Assembly: GCF_013761005.1 (NCBI RefSeq)
Contig: NZ_JACDUS010000001.1
Location: forward strand, 248,001-312,000
DNA length: 64,000 nucleotides
From: Desulfosalsimonas propionicica
Lineage (GTDB): Bacteria; Desulfobacterota; Desulfobacteria; Desulfobacterales; Desulfosalsimonadaceae
Direction: 5' to 3'
Each line of letters starts with the position of its first letter. Within the stretch, counting starts at the first letter, position 1. Both the position numbers and the translations under genes were made by a program. Under the pieces are notes generated by a model, which was not told where the DNA came from, did not search any database, and saw only the letters and a program-made list of their open reading frames with translations. Below are positions 9,506-19,123 of the stretch, piece by piece.

Positions 9506-11035
9506 ATGAACAAGTTAAAACCCGGCCGTCCCTCCGTGTCTGCCTCGGATGCGCTGGTGCGGCAGGTCAAAGACACGATTGATTTTTATTCAATGATTGC
9601 CCCGGGCCAATCCGTGCTCATCGGCTTTTCCGGAGGGGCGGATTCCACGGCGCTGCTTTATGCCCTGTTCGTCCTTGCCGGTCAGCATGGCTGGCGCCTG
9701 GGCATTGCCCATTTGCACCACGGCCTGCGGGAAAAAGACGCGGATCTGGACGCCGATTTTACCGCTGCCCTTGCCAGAAGCATGGATCTGCCTTATTATA
9801 TGGTGCAGTCTGATGTACGGGGCCGCTGCCGGCGGGAAAAAATCAGCCTTGAAGAAGCCGGGCGCAAAGCGCGTTACGCCTTCTTTTTTGATATCGCAAA
9901 GACTTGCGGATATGACAAAATTGCCTTAGGCCATCAAAAAGACGATACAGCCGAACAGGTTATGCTCAACCTGCTTCGCGGAAGCGGGCCGGAGGGGCTT
10001 ACCGGAATCTCTCCGGTGCGCGGCCGGATCATCCGCCCGCTGATCCGGGTGCCCCGCAATGAAATTGAAACGTTTCTGCAGGAAAAACATATTGACTGGC
10101 GGGAAGATGACTCCAACAAGGACAACCGGTTTACCCGCAATCGTATCCGCAACCGACTGCTTCCGGAACTTCAGAGTTACAATCCGCAAATCAGCGAAAC
10201 GCTCTGGCGGCTCGCAAACGTGATGCAAGCGGAAAACGCCTGGATAAACGGAATTGTCACCCCGGTGTTTGAGCAGGCGCTATTGGAACAGGGCCCCGGG
10301 TATGTGGTGCTGTGTGCAGAAACGCTTGCAGGCCAACCCCGGGCAGCCGGGCGAAGACTTGTGCGCATGGCCCTCAGGCAAATCAAGGGCAGCCTGCGGC
10401 GCATCAGCTGGAGACATGTGGAGCAGATTCTTTCATCACCGGCCAAGGGCAGCACCCGTAACCGGCAGTTTCATCTGCCCGGCCGGATCCGGGTCTTCCG
10501 CAATGACAAGCGGCTTGTGCTGACCCGGGAAAAAAAATCCTTGAGATCCGTTTCATTGTCCGGCAGACAATATGAGACTGAGGATTTTGCCTATCGGCTG
10601 GACGCCGGGCAACTCCGCGGTGCCGGCACCTGTATCCGGATTGCCGAAACCGGTGCACAAATCCGCTTTGAATGCACTACAAATGACGGCGATACCAGGG
10701 CGTTAAAAGACAACGGCAAAACGGCCCGGATGGATCTCGACAAGTTGGGTTTTCCCCTGACCATCCGCAATGCGCGTCCCGGGGACCGGTTTGTTCCCCT
10801 GGGTATGCAGGGCCGTATGAAGATTAAGGATTTTTTTATAAACAACAAGATAAACCGTCATGAGCGCCGCCGCATTCCCATTGTCCAAAGCCCCGAAGGC
10901 ATTGTCTGGGTAGGGGGGCTGCGTATTGACCAAAGCGTGAAGGTCACTGAACAGACCACAAACATTCTCAAAATTGAACTTTCCGGCGAGCCGGCAACCC
11001 TTCAACACCTAACGGATTTCCGAAAGGATTTTTAA
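9506..11035 (+). CDS. tilS: tRNA(Ile)-lysidine synthase TilS
   Basis: 509 residues from the chosen ATG. It modifies C34 of the CAU-anticodon tRNA-Ile to lysidine using lysine and ATP. The N-type PP-loop SGGADS lies at about 42-47, followed by AHLHHGLR and ALGHQKDDTAEQ, then the substrate-binding and TilS C-terminal domains (ARPGDRFVPLGM). The frame is open for 29 more codons upstream with another ATG at 9467 (AGG 4 bp before it). The later start gives the usual distance to the PP-loop, but its SD is weak, so the start is uncertain. Confidence 0.93.
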   Translation: MNKLKPGRPSVSASDALVRQVKDTIDFYSMIAPGQSVLIGFSGGADSTALLYALFVLAGQHGWRLGIAHLHHGLREKDADLDADFTAALARSMDLPYYMVQSDVRGRCRREKISLEEAGRKARYAFFFDIAKTCGYDKIALGHQKDDTAEQVMLNLLRGSGPEGLTGISPVRGRIIRPLIRVPRNEIETFLQEKHIDWREDDSNKDNRFTRNRIRNRLLPELQSYNPQISETLWRLANVMQAENAWINGIVTPVFEQALLEQGPGYVVLCAETLAGQPRAAGRRLVRMALRQIKGSLRRISWRHVEQILSSPAKGSTRNRQFHLPGRIRVFRNDKRLVLTREKKSLRSVSLSGRQYETEDFAYRLDAGQLRGAGTCIRIAETGAQIRFECTTNDGDTRALKDNGKTARMDLDKLGFPLTIRNARPGDRFVPLGMQGRMKIKDFFINNKINRHERRRIPIVQSPEGIVWVGGLRIDQSVKVTEQTTNILKIELSGEPATLQHLTDFRKDF

Positions 11036-11036
11036 G

Positions 11037-12929
11037 TTGAACGCGTTTAACAAGAATTTGGCGCTGTGGATCGTCATCGTGCTGATGATGATCATGCTCT
11101 ACAATATTTTCAGCACACAGCAGCAGACGGAAAATGAAATCGGCTATTCCCAGTTTCTCACCATGGTCGACAGCGGCCGGGTTGACAGTGTTACCATCCA
11201 GGGCGACAAGCTTTCGGTAACCGATGAAACCGGAGACACCTCCCTGGTTTATGCGCCCCAGGACAATGAACTGATTCCCATTTTACGGGAACAGGGCGTT
11301 TCCATCAAGGCCAAGCCCGAGCAGGAAACCCCGTGGTTTGTCTCGGTGCTGGTTTCCTGGTTTCCTATGATCCTGCTGATCGCGGTGTGGATTTTTTTCA
11401 TGCGCCAGATGCAGGGCGGCGGCGGAAAAGCCCTCTCCTTTGGCAAAAGCGGGGCCCGAATGCTCTCGGACCAGATAGCCAAGATCACTTTTGATGACGT
11501 GGCAGGCGTTGACGAGGCCAAGGAGGAAGTGGCTGAACTGGTTGAATTTTTGAAAAATCCGAAAAAATACACCCGCCTTGGCGGCCGGATACCCAAGGGC
11601 GTCCTGATGGTAGGCGCACCGGGGACGGGCAAGACACTTCTGGCCCGGGCCATTGCCGGTGAGGCCGGAGTTCCGTTTTTCAGCATCAGCGGCTCGGATT
11701 TTGTGGAAATGTTTGTGGGCGTGGGCGCATCCCGGGTGCGGGATCTGTTTGTCCAGGGCAAAAAAAACGCCCCCTGCCTGATTTTCATTGATGAAATCGA
11801 TGCCGTGGGCCGCCAGCGCGGTGCCGGCCTGGGCGGCGGCCACGATGAGCGTGAACAGACATTAAACCAGCTTTTGGTGGAAATGGACGGATTTGAGTCC
11901 AATGAAGGCGTCATCCTGATTGCCTCAACAAACCGGCCTGATGTGCTCGATCCCGCCCTGCTCAGACCCGGGCGATTTGACCGCCAGGTTGTGGTGCCAA
12001 TGCCCGATATCAAGGGCAGAACCGAGATCATTAATGTGCACCTGAAGCGGACCCCGTCTGATGCGGACGTGGATCCCGTAATCCTGGCCAAGGGAACCCC
12101 GGGATTTTCCGGAGCAGACCTTGAGAACATGGTCAACGAGGCAGCCCTGATCGCAGCCAAGAAGGATAAGGAAAAAGTGGCCATGATCGATTTCGAGGAG
12201 GCCAAGGACAAAATTTTCATGGGCCTGGAGCGCAAATCCAAGGTCATGAAGGAGGAAGACAAGCGGACAACGGCTTATCATGAAGGCGGCCACGCCCTGG
12301 TAGCCCGCCTGTCTCCGGAAACCGACTCCATCAACAAGATCACCATTATTCCGCGTGGAAGAGCGGCCGGTCTTACCTGGTTTCTGCCGGAGGAACGCGA
12401 TTTCATGTTCAAGGACCAACTCATGAGCGAACTGGCCGTGGCCATGGGCGGACGGGCGGCAGAGGAGCTGATTTTTTCCCGTATCAGTACCGGCGGCGCC
12501 AATGATATCAAAAAAGCCACTGAACTGGCGCAGAAAATGGTTCGCTCCTGGGGCATGAGCGAGGTTCTCGGTCCGCTGACCTACGGCCAGAGCGATGACC
12601 ACATCTTTCTGGGACGCGAAATTGCCCAGCACCGCGATTACTCCGAGGATACAGCCAAAAAAATCGACGCCGAAGTCTCCGGGCTGGTCACGGAAGGCTA
12701 TGGCCGGGCCAAACAATTGCTCACCGACAACGTTGATATTTTAAACCGCCTGGCAGAGCAGCTGCTTGACAAGGAAACCGTCATGGGCAGGGAACTCGAC
12801 GAACTTATACGTGAAATGCGCCCGGGAATCCGGCTGCCGTCTGATCCCAGCGAAAAAAGCGCCTCTGAGGCAGAAGCCGAAATCCGCAAGGAGCAGCAGG
12901 AGGAGGAGAAAACCGATGAGCCGGCGTGA
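11037..12929 (+). CDS. ftsH: FtsH, membrane AAA+ zinc metalloprotease
   Basis: 630 residues, starting at TTG 1 bp after the tilS stop; SD AAAGGA lies 8 bp upstream. Two membrane segments (about 8-25 and 101-121) flank a periplasmic domain. The AAA+ module has Walker A GAPGTGKT (193-200), Walker [10 protein letters not shown] and the second region of homology [20 protein letters not shown]. The zinc site is HEGGH (415-419), a conservative HExxH variant of the usual HEAGH. It degrades misassembled membrane proteins and selected cytosolic regulators. Confidence 0.97.
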   Translation: MNAFNKNLALWIVIVLMMIMLYNIFSTQQQTENEIGYSQFLTMVDSGRVDSVTIQGDKLSVTDETGDTSLVYAPQDNELIPILREQGVSIKAKPEQETPWFVSVLVSWFPMILLIAVWIFFMRQMQGGGGKALSFGKSGARMLSDQIAKITFDDVAGVDEAKEEVAELVEFLKNPKKYTRLGGRIPKGVLMVGAPGTGKTLLARAIAGEAGVPFFSISGSDFVEMFVGVGASRVRDLFVQGKKNAPCLIFIDEIDAVGRQRGAGLGGGHDEREQTLNQLLVEMDGFESNEGVILIASTNRPDVLDPALLRPGRFDRQVVVPMPDIKGRTEIINVHLKRTPSDADVDPVILAKGTPGFSGADLENMVNEAALIAAKKDKEKVAMIDFEEAKDKIFMGLERKSKVMKEEDKRTTAYHEGGHALVARLSPETDSINKITIIPRGRAAGLTWFLPEERDFMFKDQLMSELAVAMGGRAAEELIFSRISTGGANDIKKATELAQKMVRSWGMSEVLGPLTYGQSDDHIFLGREIAQHRDYSEDTAKKIDAEVSGLVTEGYGRAKQLLTDNVDILNRLAEQLLDKETVMGRELDELIREMRPGIRLPSDPSEKSASEAEAEIRKEQQEEEKTDEPA

Positions 12930-13812
12930 ACTTTGTTTTTGTGGCCGCCGGCTGCATCTTGACAAAAAAACCGCCATCATGGGCATCTTAAACGTCACCC
13001 CGGATTCCTTTTCAGACGGGGGAAAATTTCTGCGTTATGAAGACGCCCTGGAGCGGGCCCGTGAAATGATTCAACAGGGTGCCGATATTATCGATATCGG
13101 GGGGGAGTCCTCCCGGCCCTTTTCCGAACCGGTTTCCGCTGAAGAGGAACTCGACCGGGTTCTTCCCGTGATAAGGGCCCTTGCCGGCAATATTGACGTG
13201 CCCGTATCCATTGACACCACCAAGGCGGAAGTCGCCCGCCGGGCTGTGGCCGCAGGCGCGGAAATCATCAACGATATCAGCGCCATGCGCTTTGACCCGG
13301 ACATGGCAAAAGTGGCCGCTGACACGGGTGCCGGACTTGTGCTCATGCACATGAAAGGCACGCCCAAATCCATGCAGAAAAATCCTGTGTATGACCATCT
13401 CATCGGAGAAATCCGCGATTTTCTGATGGATGCGGTTGGCCGTGCAGAAGCGGCAGGCGTGAAAGCCAACCGGATTGTCATTGATCCGGGCGTGGGCTTT
13501 GGCAAAACCGTTGCCCACAACCTGCAGATCCTCCACCAGCTCAACCGGTTTGACGACATTGGTCCGCCTCTGCTGCTGGGCGTTTCCAGAAAGGCGTTTA
13601 TCCGCAAAATCCTCGGACAGACAAAGGGGCCCGAACCCGCCCCTGATGATCCGGATATTGAAAACGCAACCCAGGCGGCGGTGGCTATTGGCATCTTTAA
13701 CGGCGCGGGCATTGTTCGGGTTCACAATGTTTCCCGGGCCCGGGCAGCGGTGCGGATAGCCGATGCAATTTGCCGTTCCGTTGTTTGCCCGTCCGGAGAA
13801 GAAAACCAATGA
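12916..13812 (+). CDS. folP: Dihydropteroate synthase
   Basis: 298 residues, starting at an ATG 14 bp inside the end of ftsH with SD AGGAGGAG just upstream; the frame extends further back but would overlap ftsH deeply. TIM-barrel enzyme joining p-aminobenzoate to 6-hydroxymethyl-dihydropterin diphosphate. Motifs are MGILNVTPDSFSDGG (about 21-35), DIGGESSRP and the C-terminal arginine motif VRVHNV. It uses the PABA made by the pabBC/pabA products encoded at 41-44 kb. Confidence 0.96.
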   Translation: MSRRELCFCGRRLHLDKKTAIMGILNVTPDSFSDGGKFLRYEDALERAREMIQQGADIIDIGGESSRPFSEPVSAEEELDRVLPVIRALAGNIDVPVSIDTTKAEVARRAVAAGAEIINDISAMRFDPDMAKVAADTGAGLVLMHMKGTPKSMQKNPVYDHLIGEIRDFLMDAVGRAEAAGVKANRIVIDPGVGFGKTVAHNLQILHQLNRFDDIGPPLLLGVSRKAFIRKILGQTKGPEPAPDDPDIENATQAAVAIGIFNGAGIVRVHNVSRARAAVRIADAICRSVVCPSGEENQ

Positions 13813-14522
13813 AGGCATACCGGCATCTACAGCCGGGACGGCAAGTTCGGCGCGCGATCCTGAAGTTTGTCATTCTGGTCGCCTGTATGCCTGTTTTCAG
13901 CCAGAACGCTTTTTCCTCTGCCCCTGAAGAAGCCATCACTGCCACCATTGCCGTGGCGGCCCGCTATTCTGGGAGCCCGGCTTTTGGCTATGAAGTTGCG
14001 GAAGCCAGGGTCTTTCCCGAGCATCTCGCGGTCACGGGCCCTGAAAGCCGGATTCGCGAAATCGTTGCCTTGCAGACCCATACCCTGGACATCACGGGTG
14101 CCACAGAAACCATTGAAAAGAAAGTGCCCCTGGACCTGCCCGAAGACATTGAAATAACCGGCAGCGAAGACAACGCACAGATCCGGGTCCGGGTGGTGAT
14201 TAAAAAACAAAAGGTTGAAAAAACCATAAGAGATGTTCCGGTTGAATTGGTGAACAATACGCATCCCAGCATTGTCCGGCCGGCTACGGTCACCATAACA
14301 CTTTCCGGAAACCGGCTTTTTTTTGCAAACGAATTTTCAGCCAAAGACATTGACGTCCGGATGAACGTAAAAGGCATGGGCCCGGGACTCCATGTGCTGC
14401 CCGTGGAGATTCGGCTGCCGGGAAAAACCGATTTGCTCCGGGTGGAGCCCCAGGTCTTTACAGTGCAGATTCTGCCGCAAACCTCCAATACATCGGAAAA
14501 CAAACATGCTGCTGGTACTTGA
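13809..14522 (+). CDS. YbbR-domain protein (CdaR-like)
   Basis: 237 residues from an ATG overlapping the folP stop (ATGA). An N-terminal hydrophobic segment (about 17-35) acts as signal peptide or anchor and is followed by two YbbR-type beta repeats (for example VFPEHLAVTGPESRIREI). YbbR proteins (CdaR in Firmicutes) usually partner the membrane diadenylate cyclase CdaA. In related genomes cdaA typically sits between folP and ybbR, but here it is missing. The stop overlaps coaX by 17 bp. Family assignment comes from pattern and position. Confidence 0.75.
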   Translation: MKAYRHLQPGRQVRRAILKFVILVACMPVFSQNAFSSAPEEAITATIAVAARYSGSPAFGYEVAEARVFPEHLAVTGPESRIREIVALQTHTLDITGATETIEKKVPLDLPEDIEITGSEDNAQIRVRVVIKKQKVEKTIRDVPVELVNNTHPSIVRPATVTITLSGNRLFFANEFSAKDIDVRMNVKGMGPGLHVLPVEIRLPGKTDLLRVEPQVFTVQILPQTSNTSENKHAAGT

Positions 14523-15267
14523 CGTGGGCAACACGCACACGGTGGCGGGAATTTTCAGGGATGACAAGATTGCCGCCCAGTGGCGTCTTCACACGGACTC
14601 AAAACGCACTGAAGATGAGCTGCACATGCACATGGACTGGTTTTTTGCACAAAACGGGCTGCAACTGACCGATATTGACAAAACTGTGATCTCCTGCGTT
14701 GTGCCGCCCATGATCCAGGCCTTAGACGCCTACTGCCGCAAGTATCTTCAACACCCTCCGCACTGGATCGGTCCCGGGGTTGTGAACATGCCCATCTGTT
14801 ACCGAAATCCCCGGGAAGTGGGCGCGGACCGCCTGGTCAACGCCGTGGCCGCGTATGAAAAATACCGCACCAGCCTGGTGATCATTGATTTCGGCACCGC
14901 CACCACCTTTGACTGCGTTTCCGAAAAAGGGGAATACCTGGGCGGCGCCATTTCTCCGGGAATCGGCATTTCCGCAGAGGCATTGTTTCAGAGAGCTTCC
15001 AAGCTGCCCAGGGTGGAACTGTTTGATCCGCCGGCTTCAGTAATCGGAAAAGAAACGGCTGAAAGCATGAAATCCGGATTGTTATACGGTTATGCAGAAC
15101 TGGTGGACGGGATGGTCAAGCGAATCCGAAAGGAGATGGCGCCGCGTCCGCGGGTGATTGCAACAGGCGGCCTGGCCACCCTGCTCGGCAAACTTTCGGC
15201 AACCATTGAAGCCGTGGAACCTGATCTGACCCTGGAAGGCCTGCGGCTGATCAGCAAGCAGCTATAG
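14506..15267 (+). CDS. coaX: Type III pantothenate kinase
   Basis: 253 residues, beginning MLLVLDVGNTHTVAGIF with the ASKHA phosphate loop. Further motifs are GADRLVNAVAAYE (ligand and monovalent-cation site) and IIDFGTATTFDCVS. It phosphorylates pantothenate with ATP, the first step of CoA synthesis; this type is not feedback-inhibited by CoA. Last gene of the tilS-ftsH-folP-ybbR-coaX run; its start lies inside ybbR, which indicates coupling. Confidence 0.95.
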   Translation: MLLVLDVGNTHTVAGIFRDDKIAAQWRLHTDSKRTEDELHMHMDWFFAQNGLQLTDIDKTVISCVVPPMIQALDAYCRKYLQHPPHWIGPGVVNMPICYRNPREVGADRLVNAVAAYEKYRTSLVIIDFGTATTFDCVSEKGEYLGGAISPGIGISAEALFQRASKLPRVELFDPPASVIGKETAESMKSGLLYGYAELVDGMVKRIRKEMAPRPRVIATGGLATLLGKLSATIEAVEPDLTLEGLRLISKQL

Positions 15268-15288
15268 CAGGGCCCGGCAGGCTCCGGC

Positions 15289-15459
15289 TCAGATCATATC
15301 CATTTCTTTTTTCACCCGCTGGATTTCATTCTGAATCGATTCTTTCTCCGAAGGGGTCAAATCCGGGCGGGCCATCTGCTTTTCCAGTGCCAGCAGAATC
15401 ATTTCCATACGGTATTCATTGCAGGTGTATGCGGTTGTGCTATCGTCTTTTTGTGACAT
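15289..15459 (-). CDS. Small hypothetical protein, helical
   Basis: A 56-codon frame starting MSQKDDSTTAYTCNEYRM and ending VKKEMDMI. It is charged and predicted helical (LALEKQMARPDLTPSEKE), without membrane segments. It follows the zinc-ribbon/pseudo-receiver gene in the pilT-pilU direction, with 68 bp and a collapsed repeat between them. The SD is weak. It reads like a genuine small gene because of clean amphipathic composition, but there is no family to confirm it. Confidence 0.5.
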   Translation of the reverse strand: MSQKDDSTTAYTCNEYRMEMILLALEKQMARPDLTPSEKESIQNEIQRVKKEMDMI

Positions 15460-15486
15460 AAACAATCTGTTTTTCCAGCGATCAGT

Positions 15487-15525
15487 GATGGTTTCGTAAA
15501 AAGTAAGTTTTCAGATGGCGCCATC
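15487..15525 (-). repeat. Collapsed family A repeat, copy A8
   Basis: The arm with CGTAAAAAGT is followed directly by GATGGCGCCATC: the two outer ends of the family A palindrome fused, with the inner 110 or so bases absent. It lies 2 bp beyond the stop codon of the minus-strand pseudo-receiver gene (TCA at 15528-15530). Confidence 0.85.
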
Positions 15526-15527
15526 AA

Positions 15528-16214
15528 TCAGTATTGCCCCAGTTTTTTCGCGCTTTCCTTAAAAACAGCATAGAACAGTTCATTTTCATTAATGGCCCGG
15601 GCCAGGATGCGATCGAGCTGTGAGATATCCTTTACATGAATGACCACATTGACGCTTTTTAAAAAAGCCGCCATACGGTCCATTGTATCGTATCGTTCCG
15701 TGAGAAGGGCCACAAAGATCTGGCGCCGGGTGTCCATGGTCATGCGCTGGAGATAGATCAGCACCCCGTTGGCATCCGGACTGCTGCTGTCAAAGATTTC
15801 GTTGAGCAGAATCAGGTCAAACTGATGGTATTTCATTTTGCGCAGGGCATCACGGACGTCTTCGGGCACGGTTACATGATAATCCATGACTTCCAGAACC
15901 TTTTGCGCCTGCGAAACAATGCCTGCGTCGTTTTCCAGAAGCATGGCTGTGCGGCCCTCTTCCTCAAGAAAATCAAAGGGCTTTTCACTGGCATCATAGT
16001 CGTCGCCGGAAACGGCAAATTCATCCGCTTCGTCTGCCCCGCCTGTCTCGGCATCCTCAAACCCGGCATCCGCGGCAGGATCGGCAGATGCGGCCGGGTC
16101 CACTGAAAATCTGTTTTTACAGCCCGGACAGCGCAAAGAAAAAGGCTTGTTTTCCGGGACCTTTTCATCCGGTATCTGAATTTTTTTCTGGCAGTGAGTG
16201 CAGGTAATCTCCAT
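15528..16214 (-). CDS. Zinc-ribbon protein with degenerate receiver domain
   Basis: 228 residues from the ATG giving MEITCTHCQKKI, with SD AAGGA upstream. The N-terminus is an MJ0042-type zinc ribbon (CTHC at 5-8, CPGC about 29-32) and is followed by an acidic linker. The C-terminal 130 residues follow the response-regulator pattern AMLLENDAGIVSQAQKVLEV, but the phosphoacceptor position reads LILLNEIF, with Asn where Asp is expected. It lies directly behind pilU and pilT on the same strand, so a role in pilus control or polar organisation is an inference from position. Confidence 0.75.
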   Translation of the reverse strand: MEITCTHCQKKIQIPDEKVPENKPFSLRCPGCKNRFSVDPAASADPAADAGFEDAETGGADEADEFAVSGDDYDASEKPFDFLEEEGRTAMLLENDAGIVSQAQKVLEVMDYHVTVPEDVRDALRKMKYHQFDLILLNEIFDSSSPDANGVLIYLQRMTMDTRRQIFVALLTERYDTMDRMAAFLKSVNVVIHVKDISQLDRILARAINENELFYAVFKESAKKLGQY

Positions 16215-16295
16215 CTTTGCCGTCCTTGCCGCAGTTGCGGTCAATGCCTTGTGCGCAGCCGGACAAGCCCGGCTGGCTTTTGCCCGGGCGCACGG

Positions 16296-17459
16296 TTATT
16301 TCCGGTTATATCCCATGTCGATTTCGAGATTTTCAATGTCGGTGGTGGCCTCGCCCCTTGCGCTTTTGACCTGGTCAATGCCCCGGCCCACCACAGACCG
16401 GCGGGAAGCGTAGGAAAGGGCCGTATTTTCCGTGATCAGCCCCTTTTCAAAAAGATTGACGATATTGTTGTCAAAAGTGGTCATACCAAAGGCGTTTCCG
16501 GCTTCCATGATCTCATAGAAAGTCTTGCCCTCGGTTTCCCCGTTTAGAATCGAATCCTTGACCCGAAGGCTTGTGCGCAGAATCTCAAAGGCGGCGACCC
16601 GGCCCCCGCCCGCCTTGGGCAGCAGGCGCTGGCATACGATCCAGCGCATGGTGTCGGCCAGCCGGATCCGCACCTGATTTTCCTCTTCAGTGCTGAACAT
16701 GCCCAGGATGCGGTTTATGGTCTGGCCGGCATCCACGGTGTGCAAGGTGGTCAGCACCAGATGGCCGGTTTCCGCCGCTGTCAGACCGATTTCCACGGTT
16801 TCCCGGTCGCGCATTTCGCCAACCAGGATGACCTTGGGTGCCTGGCGCAGGGCAGCGCGCAGGCCATGGGCAAAGGAGTCAAAATCCCGGCCGAGTTCCC
16901 GCTGATTAAAAGTGGCTTTTTTGTGGGAATGAACAAATTCAATCGGGTCCTCCAGGGTAATGACGTGGACGGATTTGTTCTTGTTGATGTCCTCGAGCAT
17001 GGCCGCAAGGGATGTGGTTTTACCGGTACCGGTGGCACCGGTAACAAACACAATGCCATTTCGCTCCTGCGCTATATCATAAAAGGACCTGGGCAGGGCA
17101 ATTTCCTGGATGGTTGGCACCCGCGTTTCCAACTGGCGCAGCACCACCGAGTAGTGACCTGACTGGGAAAAAACATTGACACGAAACCGCGCCTTGCCGG
17201 GCAGGGAATAGGACAGGTCGCAGGAGCCTTCCCGGATCAGGGTTTCGGTGAGTCTCCGGTTGTTGCCGATGAGGTTTAAGGCCACCATCTCGGTTTGAAA
17301 AGGGGTGAGCTGCCGCAGCGGCGGCTTCATGTCAACGGGTACCAGCTCGCCGTAGGATTCCACCTGCAGGGGTTTTCCAACGGTAAAATTCAGGTCGGAC
17401 ACGCTCTGGTGCGAATCGAGCATGGTGGTCAGGATATGATCCATTTCCGGCTTTCGCAT
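16296..17459 (-). CDS. pilU: PilU-type pilus retraction ATPase
   Basis: 387 residues, PilT/PilU secretion ATPase family. N-terminal PAS-like domain, then Walker A TGATGTGKTTSL, Asp box TLEDPIEFVHSHK, Walker B VILVGEMRDRETVEIG and His box TLHTVDAGQTINRI. A variant C-terminus (NLFEKGLITENTALSYASRR) fits PilU better than PilT. SD GAGGAAAAGAGGG is present. PilU is an accessory retraction motor that acts with PilT at the inner face of the pilus machine. It follows pilT by 51 bp. Confidence 0.9.
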   Translation of the reverse strand: MRKPEMDHILTTMLDSHQSVSDLNFTVGKPLQVESYGELVPVDMKPPLRQLTPFQTEMVALNLIGNNRRLTETLIREGSCDLSYSLPGKARFRVNVFSQSGHYSVVLRQLETRVPTIQEIALPRSFYDIAQERNGIVFVTGATGTGKTTSLAAMLEDINKNKSVHVITLEDPIEFVHSHKKATFNQRELGRDFDSFAHGLRAALRQAPKVILVGEMRDRETVEIGLTAAETGHLVLTTLHTVDAGQTINRILGMFSTEEENQVRIRLADTMRWIVCQRLLPKAGGGRVAAFEILRTSLRVKDSILNGETEGKTFYEIMEAGNAFGMTTFDNNIVNLFEKGLITENTALSYASRRSVVGRGIDQVKSARGEATTDIENLEIDMGYNRK

Positions 17460-17510
17460 ACCCTCTTTTCCTCATGTGATTGGTTTTGTAACGCAGATCA
17501 GCCGGGAGTA

Positions 17511-18593
17511 TCACGCCTCTGTAAAATCGGCTGGCGGATTTTTCATCAACGGCCGGAACCGGGTTTTTTCATTGGACTTGGCATAGGCGTCCTCCCCGCT
17601 GATCCACCCCTTGTTGTACAGATCCATGATGGCATCGTCTAAAATCTGCATACCATATTTTTTGCCGGTCTGCATGGACGAAGCCAGTTGATGGGTTTTG
17701 GCCTCGCGGATGAGGTTTCGTACCGCAGGGGTGGCGATCATGACCTCCAGGGCCGGGCTCCGGCCTTTGCGGTCGATTCGCTTAAACAGCACCTGGGCCA
17801 GAACCGCGCGGATACCGTCTGAAAGAGTTGATCGAATCTGGGGCTGTTGATGGGCCGGAAAAACTTCAACAATCCGGTCCACGGTTTTCATGGCACTGGA
17901 GGTGTGCAGGGTGCCGAAAACAAGGTGTCCGGTGGAAGCCGCCTCAATGGCCAGTGAAATGGTTTCCAGGTCCCGCATTTCCCCCACCAGGATGACGTCC
18001 GGGTCCTCACGCAGGGCACCGCGCAGGGCCGCGCTGAAGGATTTGGTGTGCTGGCCCACTTCGCGCTGATTAATGATACAGCCCTTGCTTTCGTGCACAA
18101 ATTCGATGGGATCCTCAACTGTGATGATATGATCCTTGCGCACCCGGTTGGCCTCGTCAATAATGGCGGCCAGTGTCGTTGATTTTCCGCTGCCCGTGGG
18201 GCCGGTGACAATCACCAGTCCCCTTGGCAAAGTGGCCAGCCTGGAGACCACCGAGGGCAGGCCCAGCTGCTCGACGGTCATGATGTTGGTGGGAATCTGC
18301 CGGAAAACCGCACCCACCCCGTTTCGCTGCATGAACATATTGGCCCGGTACCTGGCCAGGCCCGGGATTTCATAGCCAAAATCAATGTCCCCGGTTTCCT
18401 CAAATACCTTGATCTTGTCTTCCGGGGTAATTTCATAGACCATGGCGCGCAGGTCATCATTGCTCAATGCCTTGTACTTCACCCGCTCGATCTCCCCCCG
18501 GATGCGCAGGGCGGGCTGCTGGCCGGCCGCCAGGTGGAGGTCTGAGGCCCCCTGATCATTCATCAGCTTGAAAAACGCATCAATCTTAGCCAT
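17511..18593 (-). CDS. pilT: PilT, pilus retraction ATPase
   Basis: 360 residues, normal length. Walker A GPTGSGKS lies at about 131-138, with Asp box TVEDPIEFVHESKG, Walker B VILVGEMRDLETIS, His box GTLHTSSAMKTVDRI and the C-terminal region NLIREAKTHQLASSMQTG typical of PilT. A hexameric motor that depolymerises the pilus for twitching. Order on the minus strand is yggT, pilT, pilU, pseudo-receiver; pilMNO lies 16 kb away on the same strand. Confidence 0.94.
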   Translation of the reverse strand: MAKIDAFFKLMNDQGASDLHLAAGQQPALRIRGEIERVKYKALSNDDLRAMVYEITPEDKIKVFEETGDIDFGYEIPGLARYRANMFMQRNGVGAVFRQIPTNIMTVEQLGLPSVVSRLATLPRGLVIVTGPTGSGKSTTLAAIIDEANRVRKDHIITVEDPIEFVHESKGCIINQREVGQHTKSFSAALRGALREDPDVILVGEMRDLETISLAIEAASTGHLVFGTLHTSSAMKTVDRIVEVFPAHQQPQIRSTLSDGIRAVLAQVLFKRIDRKGRSPALEVMIATPAVRNLIREAKTHQLASSMQTGKKYGMQILDDAIMDLYNKGWISGEDAYAKSNEKTRFRPLMKNPPADFTEA

Positions 18594-18633
18594 GCAAACT
18601 CCCGGAACCTTTGAATTAAATAAACCGGGACAG

Positions 18634-18939
18634 CTACATCATCCGTCCCAGTTGAAACAGGCTTTTAACCAGAAACTCCTGAAGAAAAATAATGCCCAGC
18701 AAAACAATAATGGGAGAAAAGTCGATTCCGCCGAACACCGTGGGAATGCGCCGGCGAATCTGGAACAATACCGGGTCGGTAACCTGGCGGATGATCCGCA
18801 CAATCGGGTTATACGGGTCCGGATTGACCCATGACAGCACCGCCTGGGCGATAATAATCCACATATATACAGTCAATACGATCTGCAGAACTGTGGCCAA
18901 ACCAACGAGAAAATTACCAAAGATAAGCATTTGCCGCAC
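18634..18939 (-). CDS. YggT family membrane protein
   Basis: 101 residues, two membrane segments (about 8-33 and 72-95) around the loop SWVNPDPYNPIVRIIRQVTDP, which is the YggT/YlmG signature. A second in-frame ATG three codons in (MLIFGNFLVG) is also possible. Family members act in membrane and septum organisation; the exact function is not established. First gene of the pilT-pilU run. Confidence 0.85.
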   Translation of the reverse strand: MRQMLIFGNFLVGLATVLQIVLTVYMWIIIAQAVLSWVNPDPYNPIVRIIRQVTDPVLFQIRRRIPTVFGGIDFSPIIVLLGIIFLQEFLVKSLFQLGRMM

Positions 18940-18998
18940 ACTTTATATAAGTAGGTGATCTGGTTTTCGCTTTTGCACTTTTTTGTCGTACCGAAACA

Positions 18999-19027
18999 TA
19001 TGTAAATATATATGCACCATTCGTCAA
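18999..19027 (-). promoter_or_regulatory. Possible sigma-70 promoter for yggT-pilT-pilU
   Basis: On the minus strand TTGACG (19027-19022) and TACATA (19004-18999) are 17 bp apart, in an AT-rich gap 60 bp before yggT. An overlapping TATATT is an alternative -10. Confidence 0.45.
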
Positions 19028-19123
19028 GATCTTTCCCGAAATCTTCGGTCATTGACAACATCAAGGAACACCCTTATAAATGCATTTACCTGTTAACTGA
19101 TCCACTTTGAAAACGAGAGGCGC

